NCBI GenBank assembly: GCA_014874475.1
Contig: JADBJJ010000032.1
Coordinates: forward strand, 186,001 to 250,000
Length of the DNA: 64,000 nucleotides
Origin: Chloroflexota bacterium
GTDB lineage: Bacteria > Chloroflexota > Anaerolineae > B4-G1 > DUEL01
Reading direction: 5' to 3'
Below, piece by piece: positions 31,743-41,716 of the stretch. Numbering within the stretch: position 1 is the stretch's first letter; each line of letters begins with the position of its first letter. Both the position numbers and the translations under genes were made by a program. The notes under the pieces are model-generated. The model was given only the letters and a program-made list of their open reading frames with translations, made no database searches and was not told the DNA's origin.

Positions 31743-34187
31743 ATGGAAATCGGCACCATCCAACCCATCACCATAGAAGACGAGATGCGCCGCGCGTACC
31801 TGGACTACGCGATGAGCGTTATCGTCGCGCGGGCGCTGCCGGATGTGCGCGACGGCCTCAAGCCCGTCCAGCGGCGCATCCTCTACGCGATGCACGAACT
31901 GGGCCTGCATCCCGGCGCGCCCTACAAAAAGTCCGCCCGCATCGTCGGCGAAGTGCTGGGCAAGTACCACCCCCACGGCGACGCCGCCGTCTACGAGGCT
32001 ATGGCCCGTATGGCCCAGGACTTCTCCCTGCGCTATCCCCTGGTGGACGGACAGGGCAACTTTGGCTCCGTGGACGGCGATAGCCCTGCCGCAATGCGCT
32101 ACACCGAGGCCCGTCTGGCCCCCATCGCCACCGAGATGCTGAACGATCTGGACAAAGAGACGGTGGACTGGGTGGATAACTTTGACGGAACGCTCCAGGA
32201 GCCCGCCGTCCTTCCGGCCCGACTCCCCAACCTGCTGGTCAACGGCTCTGCGGGCATCGCCGTTGGTATGGCCACTTCCATCCCGCCCCATAACCTGGGC
32301 GAGGTCTGCGACGCCATCATCTACCTGGTGGACCACTGGGAGGAGCGGGACGAGGTCACCGTAGAGGACCTGATGCAACTCCTTCCCGGCCCGGACTTCC
32401 CTACCGGCGGCGTCATCCTGGGCGGCGAGGGATTGACCCAGGCCTACGCCACCGGTCGCGGCCTGATCACCGTCCGGGCCCAGGCCCATATAGAAGAAAC
32501 CAACAGCGGGCGCTACCGCATCGTCATCACCGAAATCCCCTATCAGGTCAACAAGAGCGCTCTCCTGGAACGGATTGCCGAACTGGTCCGGGACGGCCGT
32601 CTGGAGGATATCTCCGACCTGCGGGACGAATCGGACCGGCGGGGGATGAGCATCGTCATAGAACTCCGGCGCGGAGCCCAACCGAAGACCGTCCTCAACC
32701 GCCTCTTCAAGTACACGGCCCTGCAATCCACCTTCGGCGTCCAGTTGCTGGCGCTGGTGGACGGCGAGCCGCGTCTCCTCACCCTCAAGCGGATGATGGA
32801 ACTCTATGTGGAGCACCGGCGGGAGGTCATCGTCCGCCGGAGCCGCCACGAACTGGAAAAGGCCCGGGCGCGGGCCCACATCCTGGAAGGGCTGAAAATC
32901 GCGCTGGACCACCTGGACGCCGTCATCCAGACCATCCGCCAATCGCCCGATGCGGAGACAGCGCGGGTCCGGCTTATGGAGCGTTTCGGCCTGACGGAAG
33001 TCCAGGCCCAGGCGATTCTGGATATGCCCCTGCGTCGGCTGGCGGCACTGGAGCGCCAGAAGATAGACGACGAGTACGAGGAACTCATCCGCCGCATCGC
33101 CTACCTGGAGGACCTGCTGGCTTCGCCGCGCAAGATTCTGGGCGTCGTCCGTACTGACCTGGAAGAATTGAAGAAGGCCTATGGCGACCCCCGGCGCACC
33201 CACATCGTCCACGGCGTGGAGGCCGAATTTGAGGAGGAGGAACTGGTCGCCGAAGAGACGGTCCTGGTCCTCATCACCCAACGCGGCTACATCAAGCGGG
33301 TGCCGGAGCGGGTGTTCCGGGCCCAGGCCCGGGGCGGGCGCGGCGTCATCGGTATGCAGACAAAAGAGGAGGACTCCGTCCTCTACCTGCTGACGGCGCA
33401 CACGCTGGACACTCTGCTCTTCTTCACCCATCGCGGGAAGGTCTATGCGGAGCGGGTCTACCAGATTCCCGCCGCCGACCGGACGGCGCAGGGCGTCCTG
33501 CTGGCCGGGATGCTCCCCCTGGATGCGGACGAGCGAGTGACGGCGGCGCTGGCGGTGCGGGATTTCTCCGCCGGTTTCCTGACGATGGTCACCGTCGGCG
33601 GGCGGGTCAAGCGGACGCCCCTTTCGGAGTTTGCCAGCATCCGGGCCGGTGGACTGGTCGCCATTACCCTGGAGGACGGCGACGAACTGGGCTGGGTTCG
33701 GCTCACCCCTGGGGATGCAGAGTTGATTTTGGTGACGGAGCGCGGGCAGGCACTGCGCTTCCGGGAAGAGGACGTTCGCCCGATGAAGCGGCAGGCGGCA
33801 GGCGTGAGCGGCATCCGTCTGGAGGACGGTGACCGGGTCGCCAGCGCGGAGGTGGTCGTCCCGGGGGCTGACCTGCTGGTGGTGACAGAGCGCGGCTTCG
33901 GAAAGCGGACACCCCTTGCGGAGTTCCCCGTCCAGGGCCGCTACGGCAAGGGAGTGGTGGGCATTGGTGGCAAAGTGGAAACCCGGGGAGTGGTGGCGGC
34001 AGCGCGGGTCGTCGGCCCGGATGACGAGGTCACCCTGGTCTCCGCGCGGGGTATCGTCCTGCGGATGCCAGCGGCATCGGTGCCGGTTATGAGCCGCCCG
34101 GCCCGGGGCGCCCGCATTATGGAGTTGCGACATAACGACCGGGTCGCGTCGGTGGCCGCTTTAGCGGCAGAGCGCTCGTCGGACTGA
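31743..34187 (+). CDS. gyrA: DNA gyrase subunit A
   Basis: 814 residues. Breakage-reunion subunit of gyrase. Seen: [20 protein letters not shown] and [15 protein letters not shown] near 30-55, [13 protein letters not shown] near 80, catalytic Tyr in AMRYTEARL near 120, and [17 protein letters not shown] near 170. The GyrA-box variant [11 protein letters not shown] near 530 and six beta-pinwheel repeats (VVxITxxG-like blocks such as [13 protein letters not shown] and [15 protein letters not shown]) support GyrA rather than ParC. Start chosen at MEIGTIQP; no clear Shine-Dalgarno. gyrB is not nearby. Confidence 0.97.
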   Translation: MEIGTIQPITIEDEMRRAYLDYAMSVIVARALPDVRDGLKPVQRRILYAMHELGLHPGAPYKKSARIVGEVLGKYHPHGDAAVYEAMARMAQDFSLRYPLVDGQGNFGSVDGDSPAAMRYTEARLAPIATEMLNDLDKETVDWVDNFDGTLQEPAVLPARLPNLLVNGSAGIAVGMATSIPPHNLGEVCDAIIYLVDHWEERDEVTVEDLMQLLPGPDFPTGGVILGGEGLTQAYATGRGLITVRAQAHIEETNSGRYRIVITEIPYQVNKSALLERIAELVRDGRLEDISDLRDESDRRGMSIVIELRRGAQPKTVLNRLFKYTALQSTFGVQLLALVDGEPRLLTLKRMMELYVEHRREVIVRRSRHELEKARARAHILEGLKIALDHLDAVIQTIRQSPDAETARVRLMERFGLTEVQAQAILDMPLRRLAALERQKIDDEYEELIRRIAYLEDLLASPRKILGVVRTDLEELKKAYGDPRRTHIVHGVEAEFEEEELVAEETVLVLITQRGYIKRVPERVFRAQARGGRGVIGMQTKEEDSVLYLLTAHTLDTLLFFTHRGKVYAERVYQIPAADRTAQGVLLAGMLPLDADERVTAALAVRDFSAGFLTMVTVGGRVKRTPLSEFASIRAGGLVAITLEDGDELGWVRLTPGDAELILVTERGQALRFREEDVRPMKRQAAGVSGIRLEDGDRVASAEVVVPGADLLVVTERGFGKRTPLAEFPVQGRYGKGVVGIGGKVETRGVVAAARVVGPDDEVTLVSARGIVLRMPAASVPVMSRPARGARIMELRHNDRVASVAALAAERSSD

Positions 34188-34282
34188 AGCCGTCCCGGAA
34201 CTGCACGAGTCCATTACGGCGCGAATTTCAAAAAGCGCCGGTAAACATAGAAAACACACAACGGTTCAGCCCAAAGGAGGTT

Positions 34283-35161
34283 ATGATGGACGGTCTGATG
34301 GAGTGGGGCCTTCAGGTAATCGCCAACCTTCAGCGGTTCAGCCCTGCGCTGGACTGGCTCTTCCGGGCCTTCACGTTTATGGGCGAGGAGGATTTCTTTC
34401 TCCTGCTGCTACCGCTGATCTACTGGTGTCTGGATCGGGGGACGGGCGCGCGGCTGACCGTCGTCTTCCTGCTCTGCGTCTACACCAATGCGGTGGCGAA
34501 GGCCCTGGCCGCGCAACCGCGCCCGCTGGAGTACGCGCCAGGGCGGGTGAAGGTGCTCTGGGAGGCTGGCGGCTACGGCTTTCCCAGCGGTCACACTCAG
34601 AGCGCTACCGTCGTCTGGGGGTACCTGGCCGGACAGGCCCAGCGCCGCTGGTTCTGGATTCTGGCGGGGGTGATAATGTTCTTCGTCCCCCTCTCGCGGG
34701 TCTACCTGGGCGTCCACTTCCCTCACGATGTCCTGGGCGGATACGTCATCGGCGCTGTCCTTCTGCTCCTCTACCTCTGGCTGGAGCCGGGGGTGGAGCG
34801 CTGGCTAGAGACGAAGGGACTGGCCTGGCAGTTGGGTGCGGCGCTGGCCGTCCCGATCGCCCTGATGCTTCTCTTCCTCACTGAGGACGGCGTGACCGCA
34901 GGGGCGACGCTGATGGGGATGGGCGTCGGGTTTGTGCTGGAGCGTCGGTGGGTCCGCTTTGACTCCGGCGGCCCGGTCTGGAAGCGGGTGGTGCGCTTTC
35001 TGCTGGGTGCCGTTGTCCTGGTGGGGCTCTGGCTGGGACTGCGCATCGCCTTCTCCGCCCTGGAGCCGGCTCTGCTCTTCCGTTTCGTCCGCTACGGGCT
35101 GGTCGGACTGTGGGGCGGTCTGGGCGCGCCTTGGGCCTTCCGCCGCCTGCGGCTGGCATAA
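34283..35161 (+). CDS. PAP2-superfamily membrane phosphatase
   Basis: 292 residues, about eight membrane segments. Phosphatidic-acid phosphatase type 2 family. Seen: KALAAQPRPLEYAPG near 75 (KxxxxxxRP), GFPSGHTQSATVVWGY near 105 (PSGH) and SRVYLGVHFPHDVLGG near 140 (SRxxxxxHxxxD), so all three phosphatase motifs are intact. The C-terminal 100 residues add further membrane spans. Substrate may be undecaprenyl diphosphate or phosphatidate. AAAGGAGG precedes the ATG. Confidence 0.92.
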   Translation: MMDGLMEWGLQVIANLQRFSPALDWLFRAFTFMGEEDFFLLLLPLIYWCLDRGTGARLTVVFLLCVYTNAVAKALAAQPRPLEYAPGRVKVLWEAGGYGFPSGHTQSATVVWGYLAGQAQRRWFWILAGVIMFFVPLSRVYLGVHFPHDVLGGYVIGAVLLLLYLWLEPGVERWLETKGLAWQLGAALAVPIALMLLFLTEDGVTAGATLMGMGVGFVLERRWVRFDSGGPVWKRVVRFLLGAVVLVGLWLGLRIAFSALEPALLFRFVRYGLVGLWGGLGAPWAFRRLRLA

Positions 35162-35201
35162 ATAGACCCCAGACGACGGACTACCGAAAAGGGGGTATCA
35201 T

Positions 35202-36461
35202 ATGGCTGTGAAGGATGTCATTGCAGTGGTTCTGGGCGGCGGGCGGGGGACCCGGCTCTACCCGCTCACCAAAGCGCGGGCCAAGCCGGCCGTTCCCATC
35301 GCCGGAAAGTACCGCCTGATTGATATCTCCATCAGCAACTGCATCAACTCCGGCATCACGCGCATCTTCGTCCTCACCCAGTTCCTCACCGCGTCTCTCC
35401 ATCGCCACGTCTACCACACCTATCGGTTTGACGTCTTCTCCGGCGGGTTTGTGGAACTGCTCCCGGCCGAGCAGACGCTGACCAGCGAGGCATGGTACCA
35501 GGGGACAGCCGACGCCGTCCGGCGGCAACTGCACCGCATCATCCCCCACAACCCCAAGGATGTCCTCATCCTGGCTGGTGACCACCTCTATCGGATGGAC
35601 TACAGCGAATTCGTCGCCTATCACCGGCAATCCCGAGCCGATGTGACCATCGCTGTCCTGCCCGTGAGCCTGCAAGACGCCCCGCGCTTCGGAATCCTCA
35701 AGACCAACGGTGAGGGGCGAATTGTGGCCTTTGAAGAGAAGCCGAAAGACCCCGCCGTCCTGGAGGGCATGGTCAGCCGACGGGGGAATGAAAAGCCCTT
35801 CCTGGCCTCTATGGGCATCTACGTCTTCCGGCTGGATGTGTTGACCCAACTACTGGATGAAGTACCCGGGGAAGATTTCGGTCACCACATCATCCCGGCG
35901 GCCATCCAGACCACCCGGGTCTACGCCTTCCCGTTTGAAGGATACTGGGAGGACATCGGGACCATTCGCGCGTTCTACGAGGCAAACCTGGCGCTGACGC
36001 AGCCGGACCCGCCCTTTGATTTCTATGACCCGCGCTTTCCCATTTACACCCGCTCCCGCTTCCTGCCGGCTTCCCGCATAGACGGCTGCCGGCTCAAGCA
36101 GACAGTGGTTGCCGACGGTTGCCGCCTATACGAAGCCGACTTGGAGGAATGCGTCATCGGGCTGCGGAGCATGATTCGGCCCGGCTCGCGCCTGCGCCAG
36201 GTAGTGATGATGGGTGCCGATTTCTATGAGGACGAGGAGCAGCGGGCGGAGAACCGCCGCCTGAACCGCCCCAATATCGGCATCGGACACAACGTCTCCA
36301 TAGAGCGAGCCATCCTGGATAAAAATGTCCGCATCGGCAATGGCGTTATCATCCGCTCCCATCAGGGGGAGCCAGACCGGGAGGAGCAACTCTACGTCAT
36401 CCGGGACGGCATCGTCGTCATCCCGGAGGATACGACTATCCCCGACGGGACAGTGATTTAG
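35202..36461 (+). CDS. glgC: Glucose-1-phosphate adenylyltransferase
   Basis: 419 residues. Makes ADP-glucose for glycogen. Seen: [20 protein letters not shown] at the N-terminus, [15 protein letters not shown] near 45, [13 protein letters not shown] near 100, [11 protein letters not shown] near 130, FEEKPKD near 180, and a left-handed beta-helix C-terminal domain with [32 protein letters not shown]. Closer to plant and cyanobacterial enzymes in the WYQGTADA and long C-terminus. AAAGGGGG lies before the ATG. No other glg gene in the window. Confidence 0.96.
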   Translation: MAVKDVIAVVLGGGRGTRLYPLTKARAKPAVPIAGKYRLIDISISNCINSGITRIFVLTQFLTASLHRHVYHTYRFDVFSGGFVELLPAEQTLTSEAWYQGTADAVRRQLHRIIPHNPKDVLILAGDHLYRMDYSEFVAYHRQSRADVTIAVLPVSLQDAPRFGILKTNGEGRIVAFEEKPKDPAVLEGMVSRRGNEKPFLASMGIYVFRLDVLTQLLDEVPGEDFGHHIIPAAIQTTRVYAFPFEGYWEDIGTIRAFYEANLALTQPDPPFDFYDPRFPIYTRSRFLPASRIDGCRLKQTVVADGCRLYEADLEECVIGLRSMIRPGSRLRQVVMMGADFYEDEEQRAENRRLNRPNIGIGHNVSIERAILDKNVRIGNGVIIRSHQGEPDREEQLYVIRDGIVVIPEDTTIPDGTVI

Positions 36462-36478
36462 TCATCCGAGTTCGGTTG

Positions 36479-37168
36479 TCAGATAATCCCCAGCGCGTCG
36501 GTCAGGGGGTGCGGGTTTTTGGTCATAAAGCCCTCGCCGTAGGCCGCTGGAATCATCATCCCGAAATACCGGGCGATAATCTCTACCGCAAAGAGGATGG
36601 GCCCGTACTGGGACCCATGGGCCTGGAGCGCCTGCTGCTTCAGCCCGTAAACGTCGGTGATATTCAGGACAAAATGCGGGCGGAGTGGCCGCTGGAAGGA
36701 GAGAGGAAACATCAGGTGACGGGGCTGGGGGATGAGTGGCTCGTACTGGGGAAACAGAGCCGGGCGGGTCGCCAGGAACGCGGCCCGTTCCACCAGACGC
36801 GCTGTCGCCACATGGTCTGGATGATGGTCATCCTCGTGGGGAGAAAGCAATAACCGGGGACGCCATTCCCGTAGAACCTCTACGATGCGCAGAGTGTTCT
36901 CATAGTTGAACTCCAGCCGAGCATCCGGCAGGTCCAGAATGCGAAACGCGTCCACCTGCAGGATGCGGGCAGCCGCCTCAGATTCCGCTCGGCGGGTCTC
37001 CGGGTCGCCGAACGTCCCCATCTCGCCATGGGTAAGCACGAGAATCCCTGTGCGCAGGCCCCGCTCCTTCGCCTTCAGGAGCAGCCCCGCGCAGCCGATC
37101 TCCGCATCATCGGGATGAGCACCGATCGCGAGGATGTCCACAGGGATGTTCGTTGAATGCTCCATCAT
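36479..37168 (-). CDS. bshB1: PIG-L family deacetylase, BshB1 type
   Basis: 229 residues. Zinc N-acetylglucosaminyl-malate deacetylase of bacillithiol synthesis. Seen: ILAIGAHPDDAEIGCAGLL (AHPDD metal motif), LTHGEMGTFGDPETRRAESE (GExGTxGxxxxRxxE typical of BshB1), and SPHEDDHHPDHVATARLV near 110 (HPDH). The tail MTKNPHPLTDALGII resembles BshB1 ends. bshA and bshC are not in the window, so the bacillithiol role is by family. Divergent from the TauE gene. Confidence 0.88.
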   Translation of the reverse strand: MMEHSTNIPVDILAIGAHPDDAEIGCAGLLLKAKERGLRTGILVLTHGEMGTFGDPETRRAESEAAARILQVDAFRILDLPDARLEFNYENTLRIVEVLREWRPRLLLSPHEDDHHPDHVATARLVERAAFLATRPALFPQYEPLIPQPRHLMFPLSFQRPLRPHFVLNITDVYGLKQQALQAHGSQYGPILFAVEIIARYFGMMIPAAYGEGFMTKNPHPLTDALGII

Positions 37169-37251
37169 CGGATCTCCCGCTAAATGTGAATCTCGCTGGC
37201 GAGGCTCTCGTCGCCGGAAATATTCTACTTCAACCAGGAGAAAAAGCCAGA

Positions 37252-37968
37252 TTGGGAACAGACGTTCTGATTGCCCTGGTCACCCTTGTCGCTGCGCTGA
37301 CCCAGCGACTGACCGGATTCGGCTCCGGGTTGATTCCGATGTCCATACTGCCCAGTTTTGTCGGCATCCGCACCGTTGTGCCGCTGGTTGCTCTCATCAC
37401 CGCTACGGTGGACCTGCTAATGCTGAGCCGCTATCGGGCTGGAATCCGTCCCCACGCCGTCTACCCGCTGCTGGTGGGGATGATTTTCGGCATCCCCCTG
37501 GGGATTCTGGCCCTGCGGCGGATAGACGAAGGGATTGTACTGGGCGTCCTGGGCGCCGTAATCTCCCTCTATGCCCTGTACGCTTTGGTGGGTTTTCGCA
37601 TCCCCCGGCCCAATGGGCGTCCCTGGGCCTGGGGAGTCGGTTTTCTGGCCGGGATGCTGGGCGGGGCCTACAACACCTCAGGCCCGCCGCTCATCGTCTA
37701 CGGCCAGGCTCAGGAGTGGCCCCCCGATGAGTTCCGGGCCAACCTCCAGACGCTCTTCATCTTCAACGATGTGCTGGTCATCGCGGGCCATTTGCTGGCC
37801 CACAATATGACAGGCGTAGTGACCCGGGCCTATCTGCTCGCCCTGCCCGCGCTGGTCATAGGGTTTCTGGTCGGCGGGCGCCTGGATCGGTTCCTGAATC
37901 CGGAGCGGTTCCGGATTCTCGTGCTGATATTGCTCTTTATTCTGGGACTGCGCCTGATGCTGGCATAG
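37252..37968 (+). CDS. TauE/SafE-type anion exporter
   Basis: 238 residues from a TTG at 37252 with AGGAG upstream. About seven membrane segments. TauE/SafE family (sulfite or sulfonate export): TQRLTGFGSGLIPMSILPSF near 15, GMIFGIPLGILALRRID near 75, and FLAGMLGGAYNTSGPPLIVY near 130, the second half of the internal repeat. The reading frame stays open back to 37153, so an earlier GTG at 37183 cannot be excluded. Substrate unknown. Confidence 0.85.
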   Translation: MGTDVLIALVTLVAALTQRLTGFGSGLIPMSILPSFVGIRTVVPLVALITATVDLLMLSRYRAGIRPHAVYPLLVGMIFGIPLGILALRRIDEGIVLGVLGAVISLYALYALVGFRIPRPNGRPWAWGVGFLAGMLGGAYNTSGPPLIVYGQAQEWPPDEFRANLQTLFIFNDVLVIAGHLLAHNMTGVVTRAYLLALPALVIGFLVGGRLDRFLNPERFRILVLILLFILGLRLMLA

Positions 37969-38035
37969 CGAGGGGATTCGGCAGCGGGCAGCAAAGTCAC
38001 CTGCCGCCGAACCCCTATCTTTCAGGAGGGCTTCT

Positions 38036-38467
38036 ATGTCCGGATTTCTGGGAAGCGGAACCCCTCTCATTGCCGACCTGAGCCTGGTCAGCCTCTGGGT
38101 GCTGGGAGCAGTTGCAGTGGGAGGATGGGTAGTGGCCCGCCAGAGGGCGTTCCCCCGCCACTGCCGCCTGATGGCCTGGGTGACCTTCCTGGCCTGGTTG
38201 CCTATCCTTTTCGGGATGGTGGTACCCTGGCTGGGGCTGATCCGGCTGGGCAGCACCGTCTTCGCCCAACCTGCCACCGTTGTCCCCTTTATGCACGGCG
38301 TGACCGGTGGCCTGGCCCAGTTGCTGATGACGTACACCATCTTGCGGATGAACTGGCGCCGGAAATGGCCGCCCCGCCGTCCCCTCTGGCTGATGCGCAT
38401 CAGTCTGGCGCTGTGGCTGCTGAGCATCGTGGGCGGAACCGGGGTCTACCTGCTGCTCTACGGCTGA
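38036..38467 (+). CDS. DUF420-like membrane protein
   Basis: 143 residues, four membrane segments. Matches the DUF420 pattern: RHCRLMAWVTFLAWLPILFG near 45 (HrxLM), MHGVTGGLAQLLMTYTILRM near 85 (H in third span), and LSIVGGTGVYLLLYG at the end. DUF420 proteins are linked to heme-copper oxidase assembly, but no oxidase gene is here. AGGAGG precedes the ATG. The last 10 bp overlap the end of the convergent peptidase gene. Confidence 0.7.
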   Translation: MSGFLGSGTPLIADLSLVSLWVLGAVAVGGWVVARQRAFPRHCRLMAWVTFLAWLPILFGMVVPWLGLIRLGSTVFAQPATVVPFMHGVTGGLAQLLMTYTILRMNWRRKWPPRRPLWLMRISLALWLLSIVGGTGVYLLLYG

Positions 38468-39810
38468 CGCTCGTATTCGTCCAGCAGGGCCGCGATGTAG
38501 CGGATGCCCTCTACAAAATCGGTCAGGCGGACGTTCTCATCTGGAGCGTGGACGCGGGAATCGGCGTACCCCACCCCCGCCGTGACCATCGGCGTTCCGA
38601 ACTGACCACAGAGCAGGTAGACGGGCCCCGTTCCCGCCATCATCGGCAGAAGCGCCGGTCGGTGACCGTAGACCCGCTCGGCTGCCCGGACAGCGGTCTG
38701 GACAAAGGGATGGGTGGGGTCTCCGGCGGACGGGGCCTCCCCCTCCCACCAAGCGATCTCCACATCCGAGAACCCCTCTGAGTCCAAATGGGCCCGCAGC
38801 GCCTCCAGGACCTGCTCCGGCCACTGGTCGGGGACCAGCCGGAAGTCCAGTTTCGCCACTGCATGGCATGGGAGGACGGTCTTGGAGCCAGGACCGCCGT
38901 AGCCGCTATGGAAACCGTCTATATTGCAAGTGGGGCCGAAGAGGAACCGCTCCTTGAGCGCCATCCCTGTCAGTCCGTCCAGGAAACGGTCAATCCCGTA
39001 GAGGGCCCGGACTTCCTCCTCGGGGAAGTCCCAATCAGCGAGGGCGGCCCGCTGGGCCGGTGTGGGCGGACGAACAGCCTCGTAGAATCCGGGGATGCGC
39101 ACCCGGCCGTCGGGCCCCTGGAGGCTGTGAAGGGCCCAGAGCAACCGCCAGGCGGGGTTGACGACGATGGCCGCGTGGGCGGAGTGAAGGTCCCGCGCGG
39201 CTCCTCGGGCCCGCAGTTCCACGTAGAGAATCCCCTTGCAGCCCAGGCCGATTTCGTACCGCTCCCGGGCATCCCGCCCGCCGGCTTCCCAGACACACCC
39301 CAGGACGCCCCGCAGCGCGTCCTCCCGCGCCGTGACGAACTGGTGGAGGTGGAGACTTCCCACCTCTTCCTCACCCTCAATCACCCAGGTCAGGCTGACG
39401 GGGAGGTCGCCCCGCGCGCGCCGGTACGACTCCACCGCCGCCAGGCGGGCGAAGATGGCCCCCTTGTTGTCGGAAGTTCCCCGGGCGTAGAGTTTGCCAT
39501 CCCGGACGGTCGGCTCAAAAGGTGGCGAGGTCCAAAGTTCCAGCGGGTCCACCGGCTGGACATCGTAGTGATTGTAGAAGAGCAGCCGTTCTGGGCGTCG
39601 CCCTTTCATCTGAGCCAGTAGGACCGGCGGCCCATCGGTGGGGACCATCTCCACCTGGAAGCCGACGGCGCGCAGTTCCTCCGCCAGCAGGGCAGCCATC
39701 TCGGCGACGCCCGTCCCTTCGGCGGCGATACTGGGTTGGGCCAGGGCCCGCTTCAAACGGGCCAGATATTTTTCCAAATGACCGTCAATATCGGCAAAGA
39801 TGTCGTCCAT
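38458..39810 (-). CDS. M20-family dipeptidase
   Basis: 450 residues. Zinc di/carboxypeptidase of the M20 family (CNDP/PepV-like). Seen: LLFYNHYDVQPVDPLELW near 80 (HxDVxP), YARGTSDNKGAIFARLAA near 110 (RGxxDxKG), WVIEGEEEVGS near 140 (EGEEExGS), and LDFRLVPDQ near 315 in the dimerisation-linked part. A final HAPDENVRL near 425 supplies the last metal ligand. Start at 39810 has GAGGAGAC upstream. Cytoplasmic peptide catabolism. Confidence 0.93.
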   Translation of the reverse strand: MDDIFADIDGHLEKYLARLKRALAQPSIAAEGTGVAEMAALLAEELRAVGFQVEMVPTDGPPVLLAQMKGRRPERLLFYNHYDVQPVDPLELWTSPPFEPTVRDGKLYARGTSDNKGAIFARLAAVESYRRARGDLPVSLTWVIEGEEEVGSLHLHQFVTAREDALRGVLGCVWEAGGRDARERYEIGLGCKGILYVELRARGAARDLHSAHAAIVVNPAWRLLWALHSLQGPDGRVRIPGFYEAVRPPTPAQRAALADWDFPEEEVRALYGIDRFLDGLTGMALKERFLFGPTCNIDGFHSGYGGPGSKTVLPCHAVAKLDFRLVPDQWPEQVLEALRAHLDSEGFSDVEIAWWEGEAPSAGDPTHPFVQTAVRAAERVYGHRPALLPMMAGTGPVYLLCGQFGTPMVTAGVGYADSRVHAPDENVRLTDFVEGIRYIAALLDEYERQP

Positions 39811-39897
39811 TGTCTCCTCCCTGAGTTTGGGTCGCGCCAGCAAGGATACTCCAGATTGTCTGAACCGTCAAATCCTGCCCGTTATTCACCCCCGCTT

Positions 39898-39926
39898 TTG
39901 CAGCAGGGTCGCTTTTCGTTTATAAT
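39898..39926 (+). promoter_or_regulatory. Promoter of the TPR gene cluster
   Basis: TATAAT at 39921-39926 with a weak -35 TTGCAG (39898-39903) and 17-nt spacer. Confidence 0.5.
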
Positions 39927-39997
39927 AGACATCAAACATTGCGTACAGATGAGAAAACAAAAACATCATCCATTGTGAGCCAGCGCTAACCCGCAAC

Positions 39998-40426
39998 ATG
40001 AAATTCCGAATGATCCGCCGACTGCTGGCCCGCTTCTACCATCTGCGCGGGATGACCTGGCGTCACTGGGGCCACCGCTACAATGACCCGGCGGCCTACT
40101 ATCGGGCGGAACAGGACTTCACCCGCGCGATAGAGATTCTTCCGACATTTGTGCAGGCGCTGTACGACCGGGGCCTCCTGCGCTGGCGAGAACTGGACGA
40201 CGGGGCTGGAGCCGAGGCTGATCTGACACGCGTCCTGGAACTAGACCCGAAACGGGCGGAGGCGTGGTTCAACCGAGCACTGGCCCGTGAAATCACCGGC
40301 GACTTGACCGGCGCGATCGCCGACTTCCGTCGGTACCTTTCCGAGGGCACTGACCCTCAGTGGCGGGGAATCAGTCAGCGGCAGATCGCCATCCTGGAGG
40401 CCAGCAGCGCCCGGGAGGAAAAATGA
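39998..40426 (+). CDS. TPR-repeat protein
   Basis: 142 residues. Two to three tetratricopeptide units: YYRAEQDFTRAIEILPTFVQ, ALYDRGLLRWRELDDGAGAE / ADLTRVLELDPKRAEAWFNR and ALAREITGDLTGAIADFRRY. Basic N-terminus (MKFRMIRRLLARFYHLRG). Protein-protein interaction module with no catalytic part. First of three genes; its stop overlaps the next start as ATGA. Confidence 0.75.
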   Translation: MKFRMIRRLLARFYHLRGMTWRHWGHRYNDPAAYYRAEQDFTRAIEILPTFVQALYDRGLLRWRELDDGAGAEADLTRVLELDPKRAEAWFNRALAREITGDLTGAIADFRRYLSEGTDPQWRGISQRQIAILEASSAREEK

Positions 40427-40758
40427 GCCAGGAGCCAGAAAAACCCCTCCGTCGCCTCCAATCGTTGCTGGGACTGGGCGCGGCGCTGCACGTCTACCGC
40501 ACCACGTTGCAGGTACTGGGTGAGCAAGCCCTGCAGCCAGACCAGCGGCGAGAACTGCTGACCCTCTGGCGGCCCTGCCAGGAGCGCCTGGACGCCTTGC
40601 TGGATACCCTTCCGGCAGCGGCGGCAGGCCCGCTCCGTCTGCTGCGCCAGGAGATAGAGGACGGATTGCTGGACGATCCGCCCAGCCTGTCTGCCATCGC
40701 CGACGCGCTGGACGCGCTGGAGCAAGCCTGCGAATGCATGCTGCTGGACCCCGGATGA
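40423..40758 (+). CDS. Hypothetical helical protein
   Basis: 111 residues, largely helical, no membrane segment: RRLQSLLGLGAALHVYRTTL, LLTLWRPCQERLDALLDTLP, LSAIADALDALEQACECMLL. No family recognised. Overlaps the TPR gene by four bases and precedes the membrane-anchored gene by 40 bp, so probably the three products act together. Confidence 0.6.
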   Translation: MSQEPEKPLRRLQSLLGLGAALHVYRTTLQVLGEQALQPDQRRELLTLWRPCQERLDALLDTLPAAAAGPLRLLRQEIEDGLLDDPPSLSAIADALDALEQACECMLLDPG

Positions 40759-40798
40759 GGAATGTCCCCGCAGTCGGAAGCAGGAAGGAGGAAAAGGG

Positions 40799-41686
40799 AT
40801 GAACCCAGTCTTTGAGGCCCTACACCGGCGATACCAGGACCTGATTGCCCGCAGTACCACCCCGTCACCTGGAGACGAGTTCTGGGAGAGCATCCGCCTC
40901 TTTCTGGAAGACGCCCGACAGGCCGGCCGGGTGCTGGCAGACCCCGGAGAACGGGCCCTGCTGCGGGCGTATATGCGCTTTCTGGCCGTTCTGCTTCACG
41001 AACACGGGGAGACCCCTCCGCCGATAGAGTTGCTGCCCCTGGACCGGGGGCGGTGGACTGAAACCCCACCGGCCCGCCGGACCGGACAGGGGTTCCCGGC
41101 CTGGTTCTGGGTACTGGTGGGAGCCGCCGCGATGGCAGTGATCGCTGGACTGACCGCCGTGCTGGGGGCCTCTGGAGGTTACTTTATCCCTCAACCAACG
41201 GCTCTGCCCTCCCCCCTTCCCGCCACCACGCCGGTCATCGTGCCGCCAACTGCCACGCCGATGCCCACCCCCACCCCCTCCCCATCCCCCACCCCCACCC
41301 CCTCCCCGTCCCCCACGCCCTCCATACCTCCGACCTTCAGTGCCCTGACCGTCGCTCTGGGCGTACTCCCCACGGGCGAGCCGGTTCTGGTCGGTAACGA
41401 GTTTGACTGGAACACTCGGGCTGTATATGCCATCTTTGACTACACCGGAATGCAGCCCGGCCTGCCCTGGTCAGCAATCTGGACTCGCAATGGGCGGGAG
41501 ATCGCCCGCCAGACCGGCCTCTGGGATCGGGAGGAAGCCGGCAGAGCCTGGGTGGTGTACTTCAATCCCGATGGGACGGTGCTCTTCGGGGGCGACTACA
41601 CCGTCTCGCTGTACATTGAGGATCAGTTGCAAGCGCAAACATCCTTCCGCATCCGCTACTACGTCCCGCGCACGCCGACGCCGTAA
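40799..41686 (+). CDS. Single-pass membrane protein with Pro/Thr/Ser linker and beta domain
   Basis: 295 residues. The cytoplasmic N-terminal ~100 residues (FEALHRRYQDLIARSTTPSP) are unrecognised. A membrane segment near 103-125 (AWFWVLVGAAAMAVIAGLTA) is followed by a Pro/Thr/Ser linker at about 140-180. The extracytoplasmic domain of ~110 residues (FDWNTRAVYAIFDYTGMQPG, WTRNGREIARQTGLWD, GGDYTVSLYIEDQLQ) looks like an immunoglobulin-like beta sandwich. AGGAGGAAAAGG precedes the ATG. Third gene of the cluster with the TPR protein; a surface sensor or scaffold is possible. Confidence 0.65.
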   Translation: MNPVFEALHRRYQDLIARSTTPSPGDEFWESIRLFLEDARQAGRVLADPGERALLRAYMRFLAVLLHEHGETPPPIELLPLDRGRWTETPPARRTGQGFPAWFWVLVGAAAMAVIAGLTAVLGASGGYFIPQPTALPSPLPATTPVIVPPTATPMPTPTPSPSPTPTPSPSPTPSIPPTFSALTVALGVLPTGEPVLVGNEFDWNTRAVYAIFDYTGMQPGLPWSAIWTRNGREIARQTGLWDREEAGRAWVVYFNPDGTVLFGGDYTVSLYIEDQLQAQTSFRIRYYVPRTPTP

Positions 41687-41716
41687 CCGTTCAGATTCAG
41701 CGCAAGGAAGAGCCAC

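Noticed and set aside
31644-34133. Long antisense frame across gyrA
   Set aside because: Very His/Gln/Gly-rich shadow frame created by GC-rich third positions of gyrA.
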